Source: Novosphingobium sp. JCM 18896 (GTDB lineage Bacteria > Pseudomonadota > Alphaproteobacteria > Sphingomonadales > Sphingomonadaceae). From it: a stretch of DNA of 64,000 nt. Shown here piece by piece: positions 62,078-64,000 of this stretch. Each line of letters starts with the position of its first letter. Positions within the stretch are counted from its first letter, which is position 1. The stretch covers positions 496,001-560,000 of the forward strand of contig NZ_JAPCZF010000001.1 of NCBI RefSeq assembly GCF_025938095.1, given 5' to 3'. The notes under the pieces were generated by a model, which worked only from the letters and a program-made list of their open reading frames with translations, was not told the origin of the DNA and did no database searches. Made by a program: the position numbers and the translations under genes.

Positions 62078-63235
62078 ATGACGGCGCTTCAGCATGGGCT
62101 GTTCATCGCCCCTTATCACGACGTGACCGAGAGCCCGACGATCGGCCTGCGCCGCGATCTGGAGATCGTCGAGCACGTCGAGAAGCTGGGCTTCGCCGAG
62201 GCCTGGTTCGGCGAGCATCATTCGACGGGCTGGGAAACGATCGGATCGCCCGAGCTGATGATCGCCGCGGCGGCCGAGCGCACGAGCCGCATCCGCTTGG
62301 GCACCGGCGTTGTCTCGATGCCCTACCACAACCCGCTGATGGTCGCCAACCGCATCCTCCAGCTCGATCATATGACGATGGGCCGCGTGATCTTCGGCAT
62401 GGGGCCGGGGCTGCTGCCGACCGATGCCGAGATGATCGGCGTCGACATCAAGTCGCTGCGATCGAAGCTCGAGGAGGTCGCGCAGATCATCGTGCCGCTG
62501 CTCTCGGGCGAGGAGGTCACCCACGAGACGAGCTGGTACAGGCTGCACAAGGCACGCACGCACCTGCGGCCCTATACCCTGCCGCATCCCGAGATCGCCG
62601 TCGCCAGTGCGATCACGCCTTCGGGCGGCATGCTCGCGGGCAGGTACGGCTTCGGCATGCTCTGCGTCGCCGCGACCGAAACCGCGGGCTTCGACGTGCT
62701 AGACGAGAACTGGAAGATCGCGCAGCAGATGGCCGAGGAGCACGGCCAGCGCATGGATCCCGCCAAGCTGCGGCTGGTCGTGCCGATGCACATCGCTGCG
62801 ACGCGTGAGCAGGCGCGCAAGGACGTGGCGCAAGGCCTGGCGCGCTGGGTCGAATACTTCGACCGCGTCGCGCCCGCGGGCATGCGCGGGATGAGCGGCG
62901 CCGGCGATCCGGCGGACTTGCTGGTGAATGCCGGGCGCGCGGTGATCGGTACGCCCGAGGATGCGATCACCATGATCGAACGGCTCCAGGCCAAGCAGGG
63001 CGAGTTCGGCGTGATCCTGTTCCAGGCGCACAACTGGGCCGAATGGGAAGAGACCAAGAAGAGCTACGAGCTCTACGCGCGCTTCGTCATGCCGCATTTC
63101 GCCGGGACCAACCGCAACCGCCAGGCCTCCTACGCCGCGCTCGAAAGCAACATCGACCGGCTGGAGGGAGAGCGCACCAAGGGCGCCGAAGCGGCGTTCA
63201 AGGCCTGGGAGGAGAAGACCGGGCGGAAGGCTTAG
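62078..63235 (+). CDS. Luciferase-like flavin monooxygenase (limonene monooxygenase-like)
   Basis: A 385-residue LLM-family flavoprotein: HGLFIAPYHDVTESPTIGLR, LGFAEAWFGEHHSTGWETIG, IRLGTGVVSMPYHNPLMVAN, RILQLDHMTMGRVIFGMGPG and SAITPSGGMLAGRYGFG. It most resembles the group that includes limonene 1,2-monooxygenase LimB and alkanal monooxygenase alpha chains, which need FMNH2 from a separate reductase. No reductase gene is adjacent. GAGAGGAT precedes the start at 62078. It is under the probable TetR operator. Confidence 0.88.
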   Translation: MTALQHGLFIAPYHDVTESPTIGLRRDLEIVEHVEKLGFAEAWFGEHHSTGWETIGSPELMIAAAAERTSRIRLGTGVVSMPYHNPLMVANRILQLDHMTMGRVIFGMGPGLLPTDAEMIGVDIKSLRSKLEEVAQIIVPLLSGEEVTHETSWYRLHKARTHLRPYTLPHPEIAVASAITPSGGMLAGRYGFGMLCVAATETAGFDVLDENWKIAQQMAEEHGQRMDPAKLRLVVPMHIAATREQARKDVAQGLARWVEYFDRVAPAGMRGMSGAGDPADLLVNAGRAVIGTPEDAITMIERLQAKQGEFGVILFQAHNWAEWEETKKSYELYARFVMPHFAGTNRNRQASYAALESNIDRLEGERTKGAEAAFKAWEEKTGRKA

Positions 63236-63373
63236 CCATCCTCCCCGGCACGGGGAGGGGGACCAAGCGAAGCATGGTGGAGGGGGCTCTCGGCCAACCT
63301 CCGCGCTTGCGGAGAGCCCCCTCCACCACGCCGCTTCGCGTCGCGGTCCCCCTCCCCGTGCCGGGGAGGATGG
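63236..63373. repeat. 138-base element with perfect 29-bp inverted-repeat ends
   Basis: The arms 63236-63264 and 63345-63373 are exact reverse complements starting CCATCCTCCCCGGCACGGGG. An inner perfect 16-bp pair (63276-63291 and 63312-63327, GGTGGAGGGGGCTCTC) makes a two-stage stem with a 20-base loop. It lies between the convergent monooxygenase and peptidase genes. It shares the CATCCTCCCC end and GGAGGGGGC centre with the elements at 22.6 and 58.6 kb. Confidence 0.92.
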
Positions 63374-63379
63374 GATTTC

Positions 63380-64000
63380 TTACTTCGGCTCAGCTACGCC
63401 TTCGGGCAGCACCAGTACCTCGACCTCTTCCTTGGGGTCGAGATAGCGCAGCGCCATCGCCTGGATGTCGGCGGCGGTGAGCATCTGCAGGCGCGCTTCG
63501 GCCTGGAGGTAGCGGTCGATCTCGGCGGGCTCGGTCTGCGCGCGGTCGACTAGGCTGAGCCAGCCTCCGTTGCTCTTGAGCCCGTTCTGGATCGCCTCGA
63601 CCATCGGCGCGCGGGCGCGCTGGAGGATGTCGTCGCTGACCGGCGCGGCGCGCAGTTCGGCGATCGTCTCGAGGATCGCGGTGCGGGTCGCCGGAACCTC
63701 GTGGACGTCGACCGAGGCGGCCACGCCGAACACGCCGTAGTCGTTCCAGAACCGTGACAGCGAACTCGCCGCGCTCGGACTGTAGGCCTTGCCCAGCTTC
63801 TCGCGCAGCGTGTCGGTCAGCTCGATGCGGACCACGCGTTCGAGCAGTTCGAGCGTCAGCGACTGCACCGGATCGCTGTCGTCGCGCGTCGGCCAGGTGA
63901 GGCGCAGCAGGGCCTGGTCCTTGGGGCCGGTGTGACGGATCACGCGGGCCTTGCGGTTCTTGGTGAACGAGCGCGTGCGCTGCGCCTTGTATTCCTTGAA
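63380..64000 (-). CDS. M16-family peptidase, C-terminal part (5' end outside window)
   Basis: At least 206 residues of an insulinase-like M16 protein. The visible part is the inactive C-terminal half-domain: ALLRLTWPTRDDSDPVQSLT, LLERVVRIELTDTLREKLGK (the R/Y substrate-binding stretch, followed by AYSPSAAS) and VFGVAASVDVHEVP. The frame runs off the right edge with no start inside the window; the GTG at 63943 is internal. The zinc HxxEH half lies outside. It probably works in the periplasm, as with other bacterial M16 pairs, but the signal peptide is not visible. Confidence 0.88.
   Translation of the reverse strand, partial: FKEYKAQRTRSFTKNRKARVIRHTGPKDQALLRLTWPTRDDSDPVQSLTLELLERVVRIELTDTLREKLGKAYSPSAASSLSRFWNDYGVFGVAASVDVHEVPATRTAILETIAELRAAPVSDDILQRARAPMVEAIQNGLKSNGGWLSLVDRAQTEPAEIDRYLQAEARLQMLTAADIQAMALRYLDPKEEVEVLVLPEGVAEPK

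Overview
The window is high-GC chromosomal DNA from an alphaproteobacterium, most likely a sphingomonad (Novosphingobium-like). This is inferred from gene content: an atpHAGDC F1 operon without F0 genes, an alphaproteobacterial class I lysyl-tRNA synthetase, the purM / HdaA / serine acetyltransferase / DUF2794 neighbourhood, a CobT-type chelatase subunit, several flavin monooxygenase and short-chain dehydrogenase genes, and the dispersed GC-rich palindromes common in that order. Sixty-seven protein genes are supported, two of them cut by the window edges (cpaF on the left, an M16 peptidase on the right). No tRNA, rRNA, CRISPR array, transposase or integrase was seen. No gene-free interval exceeds 300 bases; the longest, 56434-56729, holds a palindromic repeat.

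Layout. 1-9 kb: pilus/secretion ATPase CpaF, a small HNH protein, a DUF6265 lipocalin-size protein, the F1 ATP synthase operon with its own promoter and intrinsic terminator, and a membrane-anchored trypsin-like protease. 9-17 kb: Ada alkylation-response protein, a ferritin-like protein, a YdeP-type molybdopterin oxidoreductase, the replication restart helicase PriA, a DUF4197 protein and a short transaldolase. 17-26 kb: CobT translationally coupled to two tandem nitroreductases, a drug/metabolite exporter, cysteinyl-tRNA synthetase carrying an in-frame palindromic repeat, a D-2-hydroxyacid dehydrogenase and a catabolic-type acetolactate synthase. 26.5-27.8 kb: a compact divergent regulatory module (LexA/CI-like S24 repressor against a small helix-turn-helix protein and a protein of unknown function). 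28-36 kb: metallo-hydrolase, MAPEG protein, the rpmF-plsX-fabH-ihfA-merR run, a SixA-like phosphatase and a DinG-type helicase. 36-49.7 kb: MscS channel, LysRS, methyltransferase, purMN (PurN fused to a YjbR-like domain), HdaA, serine acetyltransferase, a VapBC-like pair and glmS. 49.8-56.4 kb: a GGDEF-EAL protein, purSQ, glmU and phosphoglycolate phosphatase. 56.7-63.2 kb: an accessory catabolic island with two luciferase-like monooxygenases, three short-chain dehydrogenases, an isocitrate-lyase-superfamily enzyme and a TetR regulator with a clear palindromic operator.

The genes are mainly housekeeping (ATP synthesis, purine and amino-sugar synthesis, fatty-acid initiation, translation, DNA repair and replication control) punctuated by small accessory modules. 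Intergenic spaces, especially between convergent genes and around the catabolic island, carry several families of long inverted repeats with arms of about 27-33 bases. One family member has become part of a protein-coding gene (cysS).
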